From: Okeania sp. SIO3I5
GTDB taxonomy: Bacteria; Cyanobacteriota; Cyanobacteriia; Cyanobacteriales; Microcoleaceae
Assembly (NCBI RefSeq): GCF_010672085.1
Contig: NZ_JAAHHT010000040.1
Span: forward strand, 1 to 59,571
DNA: 59,571 nt
Direction of reading: 5' to 3'
The notes under the pieces are model-generated. The model did not search any database. It had not been told where the DNA came from and saw nothing but the letters and a program-made list of their open reading frames with translations. The translations under genes were made by a program, and so were the position numbers. The first letter of the stretch is position 1; each line of letters starts with the position of its first letter. Positions 49,335-57,843 of the stretch are shown piece after piece.

Positions 49335-50387
49335 CTAACTTGTAACTTCATCTTGATGTGTCAGAAAAGGTACTTCAACTACTTCCCCTTCTACATCTCC
49401 CACTTGCACCTTTAAACCTACTCCTCCTGCCTTTGTTCTAATATAAACTAAACCAAAATAACCATCATTAGTTTCCGTAAAACTTGTCAATTTTCCAACT
49501 TTTTCATCCCCAACTTGTACAACATTTCCTAATTCTGCTTTTCCATTTAAACGCACTCCCCAAAGTCTTTTTCTTACACCTTTATATGTGTTTAAACGAG
49601 CAATAATTTCTTGACCAATATAACAACCTTTCTCAAAAGAAATAGTATTCCATAAACCAGCTTCCAAAGGATTGTAGTCATCTGTAAGTTCATAGTCTGG
49701 TGCGGGGCGACCTTCTTGTATTCTTAGTTGTTCCCACAAGCGATCGCCCATGGGTACTGCTCCAACTTCTATCAACATTTGCCAAATCTCAGCAGCATTA
49801 TTCACAGGTACTATCAAGGTGTATCCTTCTGTTGCCAACCCACTACCAACAGCAACCCTAACTTCTATATTTCCCATATTTATTAACTGATGACTAGCAT
49901 CGGGTACATCTGGAGGAGTTGTACCTGCTAATTTGGCGATCGAGTTTTTGCCTTCTACTCCAATCAGACTAAATATGGCATATTCGCTCCTCACATCTTT
50001 TACTTCTACCTTATCCATGGGAAAAATATAGCGGTCAAACCATTCTATTAATTGTTGACAACGGACGGGAGAGACTAGCAACAAAACATTGTTTTCTGCA
50101 ACGTAAGCTGTTGCTAAGTCAATGGTCCGAGCGGTGGGTGTGATAAAAACTGTCTCACAACCTTGCCCTGGTTGAAGAATGTTGAAGTTATTGGTACTTT
50201 GGTTATGGAGAAATCGTAGACGGTCATCGTCAGAAATTTGTATTAGTCCCCAATGTGAGCGATCGTATAGAGCTACTCCCTGTTTTGTTGCTTCTATTGC
50301 TTGGGTGTCGTTACCAAAACTAACTGGTATGGAGTTTTGAAAAGTTGCTCCATTAGATGTTTGAATATTTTGTAATTTCTGGTTCAT
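49335..50387 (-). CDS. ygfZ: YgfZ/GcvT-family folate-binding protein
   Basis: The 350-residue protein belongs to the tetrahydrofolate-binding GcvT-fold family used in iron-sulfur cluster upkeep. The YgfZ signature is clear as FEKGCYIGQEIIARLNTYKG (about 246-265), with the conserved Cys. Other landmarks: GVALYDRSHWGLIQISDDDR, FLHNQSTNNFN, PLEAGLWNTISFEKG and GRPAPDYELTDDYNP. It lacks the full glycine-cleavage T-protein C-terminus, so true aminomethyltransferase activity is unlikely. The gene is monocistronic. An AATTTAATCTTGATTTTT phrase occurs twice just upstream of the start. Confidence 0.88.
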   Translation of the reverse strand: MNQKLQNIQTSNGATFQNSIPVSFGNDTQAIEATKQGVALYDRSHWGLIQISDDDRLRFLHNQSTNNFNILQPGQGCETVFITPTARTIDLATAYVAENNVLLLVSPVRCQQLIEWFDRYIFPMDKVEVKDVRSEYAIFSLIGVEGKNSIAKLAGTTPPDVPDASHQLINMGNIEVRVAVGSGLATEGYTLIVPVNNAAEIWQMLIEVGAVPMGDRLWEQLRIQEGRPAPDYELTDDYNPLEAGLWNTISFEKGCYIGQEIIARLNTYKGVRKRLWGVRLNGKAELGNVVQVGDEKVGKLTSFTETNDGYFGLVYIRTKAGGVGLKVQVGDVEGEVVEVPFLTHQDEVTS

Positions 50388-50612
50388 AGTTATAATTTAA
50401 TCTTGATTTTTTAGTTGTAATTTAATCTTGATTTTTGCTTGTACAAATATTAAAGTTTAAACCTTTGTAGTTTGGGTATCTTGCCCGCTAGTATACCTGA
50501 ATGAAATGAAATTTGCTATAAGTTTTTTTGATAGCGTTTCTCAAGTTACTTAAGTCAAGTTGTTTCTCTTATTTTCTATTCTCTTAACTTATAACTATTA
50601 ACTTATCAGCAA

Positions 50613-50999
50613 CTATTCTACTTTAGGTAAATCTGCCATCATATTTTCTACTACTTTTAGAGCTTTTTCATCAAGCATATCCCAATTAACATTTCCTTCT
50701 TCATTAAGAAGGTTAATATCAATATCAATTTCTACTGTTTCCTCAGCAGCATGAGTAGAAATATAGTTACTAAAACAAACTTGATAACAGAGTTCCCAGA
50801 CATTAATACTAATTTTTTGGTTTTCATATTCTAAATCTAATCTATAACCTGGAATTGGAGTTTGTACTTCTTCATAAGTACCTTGCCAAACAGAATTTTC
50901 GAGTTTTTTCCGAATATGATCTAATATTCTAATAAAGGCAGGCTGCATTAGTAGTTCAGCTTGTTTCCAAGCAGTAATATTGTTGATTTTAGGCTTCAT
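50613..50999 (-). CDS. Hypothetical protein, 128 aa
   Basis: I do not recognise the family. The sequence is soluble and acidic (pI clearly low from DIDIDINLLNEE and DEKALKVVENMM). It holds ITAWKQAELLMQPAFIRILD, GTYEEVQTPIPGYRLDLEYE and SINVWELCYQVCF. No signal peptide or membrane segment. The coding pattern is good and the ATG is unambiguous. Neighbours give no functional hint. Confidence 0.68.
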   Translation of the reverse strand: MKPKINNITAWKQAELLMQPAFIRILDHIRKKLENSVWQGTYEEVQTPIPGYRLDLEYENQKISINVWELCYQVCFSNYISTHAAEETVEIDIDINLLNEEGNVNWDMLDEKALKVVENMMADLPKVE

Positions 51000-51296
51000 T
51001 ATATTTTTGATTGAAAAATAAGTATTTTTATCCTAATTTAGGGATAATTATTTGCATTTCATGGTAAATTTAAGTCAATATTTCGATTAAAATATATCTT
51101 TTTACAGTTGAACCGTAGTTTGTAGTAAGCGCCTTTTCCTGACAGAATGCTCTGCAAATATGTTGCGGAGCCAAACGCACCCTACTGGACTGTTTCAGCC
51201 TCAGTAATTAACTAATTCTTCCAAATATCAGTAAATTTAGTTGTATTTGGCGATTATTCACGGTATAAACGGCTGTAGAATCCGAAAATCTCTACT
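51000..51296. other. Gene-free spacer
   Basis: AT-rich sequence without a supported gene. The phrase AACGCACCCTACTGGACTGTTTCA (in part also near 14010-14030) recurs, suggesting another faint repeat. Confidence 0.45.
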
Positions 51297-51533
51297 TAGG
51301 GTTTGCTGAATAAATATGAAAGCATTGACAGATAAAGCTTTTAACAACTTTAGATCGGGAAAAAGTACCAGCTTTTAGGTCAAAAAGGTTAAAAAAGTTA
51401 GGATTTTAGCCAGACCAAGGATAGAAAAATCACTTTAACAATTATTTCTCCTACTTTCTCTTTCTTCCCACCCAGACCACACTTCCCACCCGGACCACAC
51501 TTTGCTTTTTTCAGCAAACCCTACTTATTGCTT
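51297..51533. mobile_element. MITE, family R7 (ends TAGGGTTTGCTGA)
   Basis: Ends are TAGGGTTTGCTGAATAAATA and, inverted, TTTTTTCAGCAAACCCTA. The interior shares AAAAAAGTTAGGAT with the element at 13708-13953. It also holds CCACCCAGACCACACTTCCC-type repeats. Confidence 0.75.
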
Positions 51534-51646
51534 TTTAAAACAGCCCTGCCTCCTGATTAGGATTGATTATTCACCAAAACTTCGGTAAAACTTCTACATT
51601 TTTTGGAAGAAAAACTTCTTGAAAGTTAGTCTAGACAAGGGAATTA

Positions 51647-51742
51647 TACCAAATCCAGTTATGAAAAGCTACTTTGTCCAAATCCTTCTAACCCTTCTGC
51701 CTTAACCTTTTAATCAACCTTATATGTATACCGGATTTAGTA
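51647..51742. mobile_element. MITE, family R4 (TTA duplication)
   Basis: This 96-bp element has ends TACCAAATCCAGTTATGAAA and ATACCGGATTTAGTA. TTA is duplicated at 51644-51646 and 51743-51745. It is the shortest R4 copy here and holds no ORF. Confidence 0.82.
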
Positions 51743-51834
51743 TTACGTCTGTCTACTAAATCCAATCATTAATAATAAAACGCAAATTTATACCAAATAC
51801 GGGTATAAAAGTTAGTAATCAATAAATTGAAGCT

Positions 51835-52045
51835 ATGGTTGTGTATCAACCCATCATCAAACAAAATCATCAAGAGTCAAATTTAAAATTTGAACGTTTA
51901 TGACAACAATACAAAGGTCAAACCTTTACTGATAGTGCTGAATTATTACTAGAGGAGCGTCTAAGCAAGTAAGTTTGTTGTTGATGTAAATGTAGCAATT
52001 AAATTGGTTATTCCAGAAATTCATATTGAGCTTGCTTATGCGTTA
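51835..52045 (+). pseudogene. VapBC-like toxin-antitoxin relic
   Basis: The first part encodes MVVYQPIIKQNHQESNLKFE, an in-frame stop, then QQYKGQTFTDSAELLLEERL, like a small antitoxin. A second reading starts KFVVDVNVAIKLVIPE and IHIELAYALNF, which is the N-terminal PIN-domain pattern of VapC toxins (Asp in VVDVNVA). Both are broken and the toxin is cut off after about 30 residues. Later sequence to 52671 holds a lone MITE end (AACCCATTTGGGATCT near 52237) and no gene that I can support. Confidence 0.6.
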
Positions 52046-52671
52046 AATTTTGTTTGCAGAGTATGACCTAGGAAAAGAACACTAGAAAATGCTACAGCCA
52101 AGGTCAACTTTTATCTCAACGTTGGTTGAAGACCAGCGCTGCAGGGGCAAGTGCAGCGTCGGGAGGATGTCAATTTGTTTGACTGCTACTCAAGAGATTA
52201 GTGATCGCCGAGAGTTGCGTCGGCAGTATCCTATATAACCCATTTGGGATCTATTTAACAAATTAGAAGTCCAATACCCATCTGGCTTTGATGATTTTAG
52301 CAGTCATTTTTCATAATTTTTCGGTTTTCTGAACCCTTATAGCGGGACTTCAACAAAATAAACCCAAAAAACATGCTCAAATTAAGACCGGCAAATGCTT
52401 TTACGTCAAAAAGGCATAAATATTGAATAAGCACGGGTTCTAGCCATTTTTAGGGCATCGACGTAATTCCCATATCTAGAAAGACTTTGAGGAATTTTTC
52501 CGACCATAAAATGTTTAAGTACCAATAGTTGTAAGTCGCCCCTTAAAACGGCTTTCCTGAACCCTTTGTATTTCAAGAAAAGATACACTTAGGGGTTCTA
52601 TAGACAGCAAGAAACTAGGCAGAACCCAAACACTGCTTGTAGAATTCTCCTTTCCTTTCCCAAATATTTAA

Positions 52672-53235
52672 TTACTTTTGTTTTTTTCCTTTCTTTTTCG
52701 ATTTTCTCTTCTGAGTTTTTGACTTCTTAGCTTTTGCACGCTGCTGAACTACTTCTGGTGGCGGACCATAATCTCCATCACTAAAGTACACTCGCTCTAC
52801 TCTCTTTTCTGGCTCGACTTCAATCCACAGCCTGGCACCTCCTGCTTGACTTGTATTTGGTTGATGGGGTTGATAAACTATTTGGCAAGGACCGTGAATT
52901 TTCAGAGCGTGGCAATAATCTTTTTTATCTCCTACTTTCACAGCTACTGCTGGATGGGAAGTTTTATAGTCTCTGTTATAGTCTATAGTTTTTCTGAGAA
53001 CATGAACGATAGTCTTGGCTGTACGTTCAAATTTATTCCAAGTTCCTTGAGGACCACGACGACCTGGTGTAATTTCTGGCATTCCCCGATGGTTCAGAGG
53101 AATTCTCCAAAATCTGCCGACTTTTTCGGCATCAACAACACGACCATTATTGAGTAGAAGTCGCAATCTACCTGTGGAAATATTTAGCAGAAAAGCTGCT
53201 TGTGTGGTACTAACGTATGAAAGAGTCATAACCAT
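52672..53235 (-). CDS. Excisionase/MerR-type helix-turn-helix protein with basic tail
   Basis: The 187-residue protein starts with an excisionase-like DNA-binding fold (about 4-50): LSYVSTTQAAFLLNISTGRL, RLLLNNGRVVDAEKVGRFWR, IPLNHRG. A middle domain follows (about 65-150; RTAKTIVHVLRKTIDYNRDY, AVKVGDKKDYCHALKIHGPC) that I do not recognise. The tail is extremely basic (AKAKKSKTQKRKSKKKGKK). It likely binds DNA. ATG codons at 53235 and 53229 are both possible. An 18-bp perfect palindrome covers the start region, suggesting that the gene controls itself; this is inference. Confidence 0.72.
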   Translation of the reverse strand: MVMTLSYVSTTQAAFLLNISTGRLRLLLNNGRVVDAEKVGRFWRIPLNHRGMPEITPGRRGPQGTWNKFERTAKTIVHVLRKTIDYNRDYKTSHPAVAVKVGDKKDYCHALKIHGPCQIVYQPHQPNTSQAGGARLWIEVEPEKRVERVYFSDGDYGPPPEVVQQRAKAKKSKTQKRKSKKKGKKQK

Positions 53236-53248
53236 AACGTTATGGTTT
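53231..53248. promoter_or_regulatory. 18-bp perfect palindrome at the start of the HTH gene
   Basis: AACCATAACGTTATGGTT is a perfect palindrome overlapping the first ATG. A good -10 box TATAAT (minus strand, 53271-53266) lies about 20 bp upstream. No convincing -35 box was seen. It is a candidate operator for the HTH protein. Confidence 0.55.
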
Positions 53249-53433
53249 TAAGTTATATATATTTATTATAATCTATTTAGCTAGATCATATCTCAATTTA
53301 CCAAAAAAGTTAATAAGTGGCAAATTATTGGAATTTTAGAGATTTAGAGATTTGTTGCATAAAGGGAGAAATTATAGTAAAAACAGCAGCAAGTCACACA
53401 ACAGCATGATGGCTTCAGCAATTACCTTTCCAC

Positions 53434-53865
53434 TCACTTAACTTTTGGCCTTAAACCATAATAACGATACCGCAAATAATCTTTGAGAATTTGGTCGTGG
53501 TCAAAACAGAGATTTGTAGGAATTTGCCAAGGTTCAAAGACAGCTAAATTTTTCGCATCATCTGCCGCTTTAGGTTCCCCACTAGCAGTGGCAATAAATA
53601 CCACACTCATAGTATGTTGACGAGGGTCACGCTTGGGGTCCGAATAAACATAAAATTGTTCAATTAACTCCACTTCTAAACTGGTCTCTTCTTTTGCTTC
53701 TCGTCGGGCTGCAATTTCGACAGATTCTCCATAGTCAACAAACCCACCAGGAATTGCCGAACCAAAAGGTAGGTTTTTGCGTTCAATTAGTACAATAGGA
53801 CGCCCTGGTCGGTCGATTAGTTCAATAATAATATCAACAGTAGGAGTAGGATTACGGTATGTCAT
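53434..53865 (-). CDS. NUDIX hydrolase
   Basis: The 143-residue protein has a near-canonical Nudix box, [20 protein letters not shown] then ETSLEVEL, with the REAKEE metal-binding core. The last Gly of the box is Ser. [20 protein letters not shown] precedes it and [12 protein letters not shown] closes the chain. Members hydrolyse nucleoside diphosphates linked to another group; the substrate cannot be told. An ADP-ribose or housecleaning role is plausible. Repeats of GGAATAG start just upstream of the ATG. Confidence 0.88.
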   Translation of the reverse strand: MTYRNPTPTVDIIIELIDRPGRPIVLIERKNLPFGSAIPGGFVDYGESVEIAARREAKEETSLEVELIEQFYVYSDPKRDPRQHTMSVVFIATASGEPKAADDAKNLAVFEPWQIPTNLCFDHDQILKDYLRYRYYGLRPKVK

Positions 53866-53987
53866 TTTCAGTTATCAGTTATAGCGCTAGGGAATAGGGA
53901 ATAGGGAATAGGGAATAGGGAATAGTAAACTTTCAAAGGGTTTTAGGATTTAGAAATGTCCTAATCTTTGCTTCGACTGCTATATCA

Positions 53988-54092
53988 TACCAAATCCGGT
54001 TATTATAGGCTGATTACGGTGTAAAGTGAAAAGTAAAGCTCAATATACAATAGAGAAAATTTATAATCAGCTTTTCTAAACCGGATTTGGTA
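53988..54092. mobile_element. MITE, family R4 (TCA duplication)
   Basis: This 105-bp element has ends TACCAAATCCGGTTATTATA and TAAACCGGATTTGGTA. TCA is duplicated exactly at 53985-53987 and 54093-54095. It lies in the spacer between the NUDIX gene and trpS. Confidence 0.85.
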
Positions 54093-54293
54093 TCAGTTAT
54101 CAGTTCCGACCTTTGAAGTCAGAGACTTTCAAGATATCCTTAAAATAGGGAGACTTGAGACCTTGTTTTTTTGGTTATGTTAATTTTTGAGCAGACTTTC
54201 ATTAACATATTTTTTCCTAAAATACTGTTATCTGTTAATAATATGTTATTCTTAAGTATTAATTAATTTTGAACCACTAAAGTTAGAAAAATA

Positions 54294-55310
54294 ATGGGTA
54301 AACAGCGCGTACTCTCTGGAGTTCAACCAACTGGAAACCTTCATATTGGTAACTATTTAGGTGCAATTCGCAACTGGGTAGAAGGGCAAAAAGAATACGA
54401 CAATTTTTTCTGTGTAGTAGATTTACACGCTATTACAGTACCCCATAATCCAGCTACACTAGCTACAGATACCTACACTATTGCCGCTTTATATTTGGCC
54501 TGCGGTATAGACCTAAATTACTCTACCATATTTGTGCAATCTCACATTCCTGCTCATAGTGAATTGACATGGTTTCTCAACTGTATTACTCCCCTGAATT
54601 GGTTGACAGATATGATTCAATTTAAGGAAAAAGCAATTAAACAGGGGGAAAATGTTGGTACAGGTTTATTAGATTATCCGGTTTTAATGGCTGCAGATAT
54701 TCTACTTTATAATGCAGATAAAGTTCCTGTTGGAGAAGACCAAAAACAACATTTAGAACTTACTCGCGATATAGCGGTTAGGTTTAATCATCAATTTGGT
54801 CAGGGAGAAAGTATATTAAAATTACCAGAACCTTTAATTAGAAAAGAGGGTGCGCGAGTAATGAGCTTGACAGATGGTACTAACAAAATGTCTAAATCTG
54901 ACCCTTCAGAATTAAGTAGAATTAATCTATTAGATCCACCAGATGTAATTACTAAAAAAATTAAACGTTGCAAAACAGATGCGGTTAAAGGTTTGGAATT
55001 TGATAATCCTGAACGACCTGAATGTAAGAATTTATTGACTCTTTATGGATTATTTTCAGCTAAAACAAAGGAAGAGGTAATAACAGAATGTCAAGATATG
55101 GGATGGGGTAAATTTAAGCCTTTATTAACTGAGGCAACTATTGAAGCTTTAAGACCAATTCAAACAAAATATAAAACAGTCATGGATGATAAAAGTTATC
55201 TAGAATCTGTTTTAGCTGAAGGAAAGCAAAAAGCAGGAGCGATCGCTAATCAAACTCTAGAAAAAGTTAAAAAAGCTTTGGGTTATTCATTAATAGGGAA
55301 TAGGGAATAG
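54294..55310 (+). CDS. trpS: Tryptophanyl-tRNA synthetase
   Basis: The 338-residue class I synthetase charges tRNA-Trp. It shows VLSGVQPTGNLHIGNYLGAI (5-24) with the HIGH-type motif, FCVVDLHAIT, NWLTDMIQFKEKA, GLLDYPVLMAADILLY, VPVGEDQKQHLELTRDIA and the KMSKS motif in GTNKMSKSDPS. The last residues (Leu-Ile-Gly-Asn-Arg-Glu) are encoded by a GGGAATA heptamer repeat that supplies the stop codon. The repeat has therefore replaced the native C-terminus, probably harmlessly. It is monocistronic. Confidence 0.96.
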   Translation: MGKQRVLSGVQPTGNLHIGNYLGAIRNWVEGQKEYDNFFCVVDLHAITVPHNPATLATDTYTIAALYLACGIDLNYSTIFVQSHIPAHSELTWFLNCITPLNWLTDMIQFKEKAIKQGENVGTGLLDYPVLMAADILLYNADKVPVGEDQKQHLELTRDIAVRFNHQFGQGESILKLPEPLIRKEGARVMSLTDGTNKMSKSDPSELSRINLLDPPDVITKKIKRCKTDAVKGLEFDNPERPECKNLLTLYGLFSAKTKEEVITECQDMGWGKFKPLLTEATIEALRPIQTKYKTVMDDKSYLESVLAEGKQKAGAIANQTLEKVKKALGYSLIGNRE

Positions 55311-55492
55311 GAAAAAATAATTAGTTAATAACTTCATAGCTAATATCTGACAGTTAAATGCTTACCGAACAGCGAAGTTGAAAGCCCTCCTGCTGCAGCC
55401 GAGGGATGAAAACGAGCTAATCGTTCAGAATATATGGATTTATCCGTCCTGTTCTATAGATACTATCTTTGTTAATATCTAAGAGTTAGAGT

Positions 55493-55975
55493 ATGTCCCC
55501 TTGTAAAGAAATTCAAGTTAATCAAGACAAAGAATTAATCAACATATTAAAGTTTCTCTGTGAAGCAGCTCACAAATTAACAAATATGGGGATTTATTAT
55601 GCTAGACAATTGTATTTTAAAACTCAAATATGGGGATTTATTATGCTAGACAATTGTATTTTAAAACTCAAAAAAGTATCGGTAAATTTGACTTAGAAAA
55701 AGAAGATATAGCGTTTCTCAAATTGGTGAGATACAGTTTTAGATCCCCCCTGCCCCCCTTAAAAAGGGGGGAGTCTTCAAAGTCCCCCTTTTCAAGGGGG
55801 ATTTAGGGGGATCGTAACTGTACCTCATCTTTATGAGAAATGCTATAAAACCAATAACCACTATAAAGTTTTGCATTCTCAAGCTGCACAACAAATATTA
55901 AGAAGTGTAGCAGAATCTTGGAAATATTATTATGGATTAGTTAAAGCTTATCAAACTGGTTAAATAGCAGGCAAG
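55493..55975 (+). pseudogene. tnpB relic, N-terminal part, with a tandem duplication and a MITE
   Basis: The 5' piece reads CKEIQVNQDKELINILKFLC, EAAHKLTNMGIYYARQLYFK, like the N-terminus of cyanobacterial TnpB proteins. About 44 bp (TATGGGGATTTATTATGCTA...) is then repeated in tandem (about 55585-55672). A family R6 MITE (55707-55847) follows. Beyond it the frame resumes as NNHYKVLHSQAAQQILRSVA, ESWKYYYGLVKAYQTG, then a stop and AGKPNT. The rest of the gene is lost. It belongs to a TnpB group different from that at 57844-59310. Confidence 0.82.
55707..55847. mobile_element. MITE, family R6, in a tnpB relic
   Basis: Ends are TATAGCGTTTCTCAAATTGG and, inverted, TTTATGAGAAATGCTATA. Arms GAGATACAGTT/AACTGTACCTC pair. 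The middle has CCCCCTTAAAAAGGGGG and CCCCCTTTTCAAGGGGG hairpins like those read in frame inside the NACHT gene (32550-32695). Confidence 0.82.
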
Positions 55976-56130
55976 CCTAATACCTAACTTTAGAAGCTCC
56001 TGAGCTTCAGCTAGGAGAGTAGTCAAATATTGATTAATAACTAACAGCAATTATCATTAGAGTTAATCTATCCAATAGTCATAACAAAAATTGCAAACTT
56101 AACCATAGCTAAATAAATAAATACAAATAA

Positions 56131-57024
56131 ATGAATAGATTTCGCAATGCCGTCAAATCTGGAGAATTTTTAATCACTGCTGAAGTAGCACCACCCAAGG
56201 GAGCTGACCCTACTCACATGATTAAAATGGCCGAAACCCTAAAAGGCAAAGTTCATGCAATTAATATTACTGATGGTAGTCGTGCCGTATTAAGAATGTC
56301 CTCATTGGCAGCTTCTATCATCTTGAAAAATCATAAGATAGAACCAATATATCAAGTAGTTTGTCGCGATCGCAACCGTATAGCTTTACAAGCAGACCTA
56401 ATGGGAGCTTCAGCTTTAGGACTTCACAACATTTTGGCCCTGACTGGAGACCCTGTAAAAGCAGGAGACCATAAAGATGCCAGAAGTGTATTTGACATGG
56501 AGTCCACACGTCTATTAAAAATGATTGCCAAGTTAAATCAAGGGATGGACTGGAATGAGAAAGTTTTACCGGATGGACCAACAGATTTATTTGTAGGTGC
56601 TGCGGTAGACCCTCAGTCCCCTAGTTGGTCAGGATTAAAAAGACGATTTGAACGTAAATTATTAGCAGGGTCTCAATTTTTTCAAAGTCAATTAATTTCT
56701 GATTTTGATAAACTAGAAAAATTTATGAATCAAATTGCAGTTGATAGTAATAAGCCAATTTTAGCCGGAATATTTTTACTTAAATCTGCGAAAAATGCTG
56801 CTTTTCTAAATAAGTATGTGCCGGGAGTTGATATACCAGAACATATTATTAATCGTTTAGCAAATGCAGAGAAACCTTTACAAGAAGGAATGAAAATTGC
56901 TGCCGAACAAATAAAAATGGCAAGCAATATTTGTCATGGAGTTCATCTAATGGCAATTAAGCGAGAAGACTTAATTCCCCAAATATTAGATATGGCTGAA
57001 ATTTCTCCAATCAGGGTCTCCTGA
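56131..57024 (+). CDS. metF: Methylenetetrahydrofolate reductase
   Basis: The 297-residue flavoprotein reduces 5,10-methylene- to 5-methyltetrahydrofolate for methionine and hence SAM synthesis. Landmarks: FLITAEVAPPKGADPTHMIK, HAINITDGSRAVLRMSSLAA, PIYQVVCRDRNRIALQADLM, LHNILALTGDPVKAGDH and VAAVDPQSPSW-like VGAAVDPQSPSWSGLKRRFE. The barrel closes with ICHGVHLMAIKREDLIPQIL. It is a shorter, bacterial-type MTHFR. The gene is alone; it could help supply SAM for the methyltransferases in the window, but no linkage is seen. Confidence 0.9.
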   Translation: MNRFRNAVKSGEFLITAEVAPPKGADPTHMIKMAETLKGKVHAINITDGSRAVLRMSSLAASIILKNHKIEPIYQVVCRDRNRIALQADLMGASALGLHNILALTGDPVKAGDHKDARSVFDMESTRLLKMIAKLNQGMDWNEKVLPDGPTDLFVGAAVDPQSPSWSGLKRRFERKLLAGSQFFQSQLISDFDKLEKFMNQIAVDSNKPILAGIFLLKSAKNAAFLNKYVPGVDIPEHIINRLANAEKPLQEGMKIAAEQIKMASNICHGVHLMAIKREDLIPQILDMAEISPIRVS

Positions 57025-57389
57025 ATAAGTCTGTAAGCATTCAGCAGTCAGCTATCAGCTCTCCGCTATGACTTATTAACTGATTATCAAACTTTCTGGA
57101 GGAATTAGTCGCATAAGAAAATTGGCGTTGGTAAATCAAGAGATGAAACTTTAAGATAAATCTGTTTCTAATACCTCTAAAATATCTTATTAAAATAAAT
57201 GATGGGTCTTACACCTAGGTGAAAATCATCTTACCAATTACCAGCGCCAGAAAATTAAAAGTTATGAATAAAAAGGTCTCCTTTAACTAACCTAAACTCA
57301 AGTTATTACGTTTAAAAGCTGAATGTTTACATAAGTCTTATGGGTGAGGGTAGGAGTCATAATTCAGAATTCAGATTGAAAACTACTCC

Positions 57390-57800
57390 CTAATCCCTAG
57401 AGTATAAAAACTGCTTTAATATTTCACTTGGTTTTCTATCCCAAGTATCAATATGTTCATAAATCAACTTATCTTGATTCAACTTATAAGTTGAATAACC
57501 ATTAAATAAAATCTTAGTTTTCCAAGGAACTCTTAAGACGCCACGCACAGTCCAATTTGCCAAAATTATATCTTCTGCGGTTTGTTGAACATTATGTAAA
57601 TCAAAATATAGTTCTGTAAAAAATAGCCGACCATGAAAACGCAAAGTCCAAAAAATAATTCGATAATTAAATTTCCACTTAAACCTATTTACCGGGTCTT
57701 TAAAAAAAATATTTTGAGTATAGATATCGTAAGAAATATCTTTTTCAAACAAAGTTGGTAAATCTAACTTTAGTCTCTCAATAATTTGTTCAACCTGCAC
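57390..57800 (-). CDS. DUF2358 family protein
   Basis: The 136-residue protein matches the DUF2358 pattern of cyanobacteria and plastids. It starts VEQIIERLKLDLPTLFEKDI, then SYDIYTQNIFFKDPVNRFKW, with RGVLRVPWKTKILFNGYSTY and LIYEHIDTWDRKPSEILKQF near the end. The fold is predicted to be SnoaL/NTF2-like. The function is unknown. It lies 40 bp from the right end of the tnpB element. Confidence 0.85.
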   Translation of the reverse strand: MQVEQIIERLKLDLPTLFEKDISYDIYTQNIFFKDPVNRFKWKFNYRIIFWTLRFHGRLFFTELYFDLHNVQQTAEDIILANWTVRGVLRVPWKTKILFNGYSTYKLNQDKLIYEHIDTWDRKPSEILKQFLYSRD

Positions 57801-57843
57801 TTAAGTTTTCCTCGCTAGCAAACTATATATCTAATTGACATAT

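Noticed and set aside
52406-52588. Minus-strand ORF of 60 codons
   Set aside because: No start signal, no familiar motif, and it lies in a decayed repeat region.
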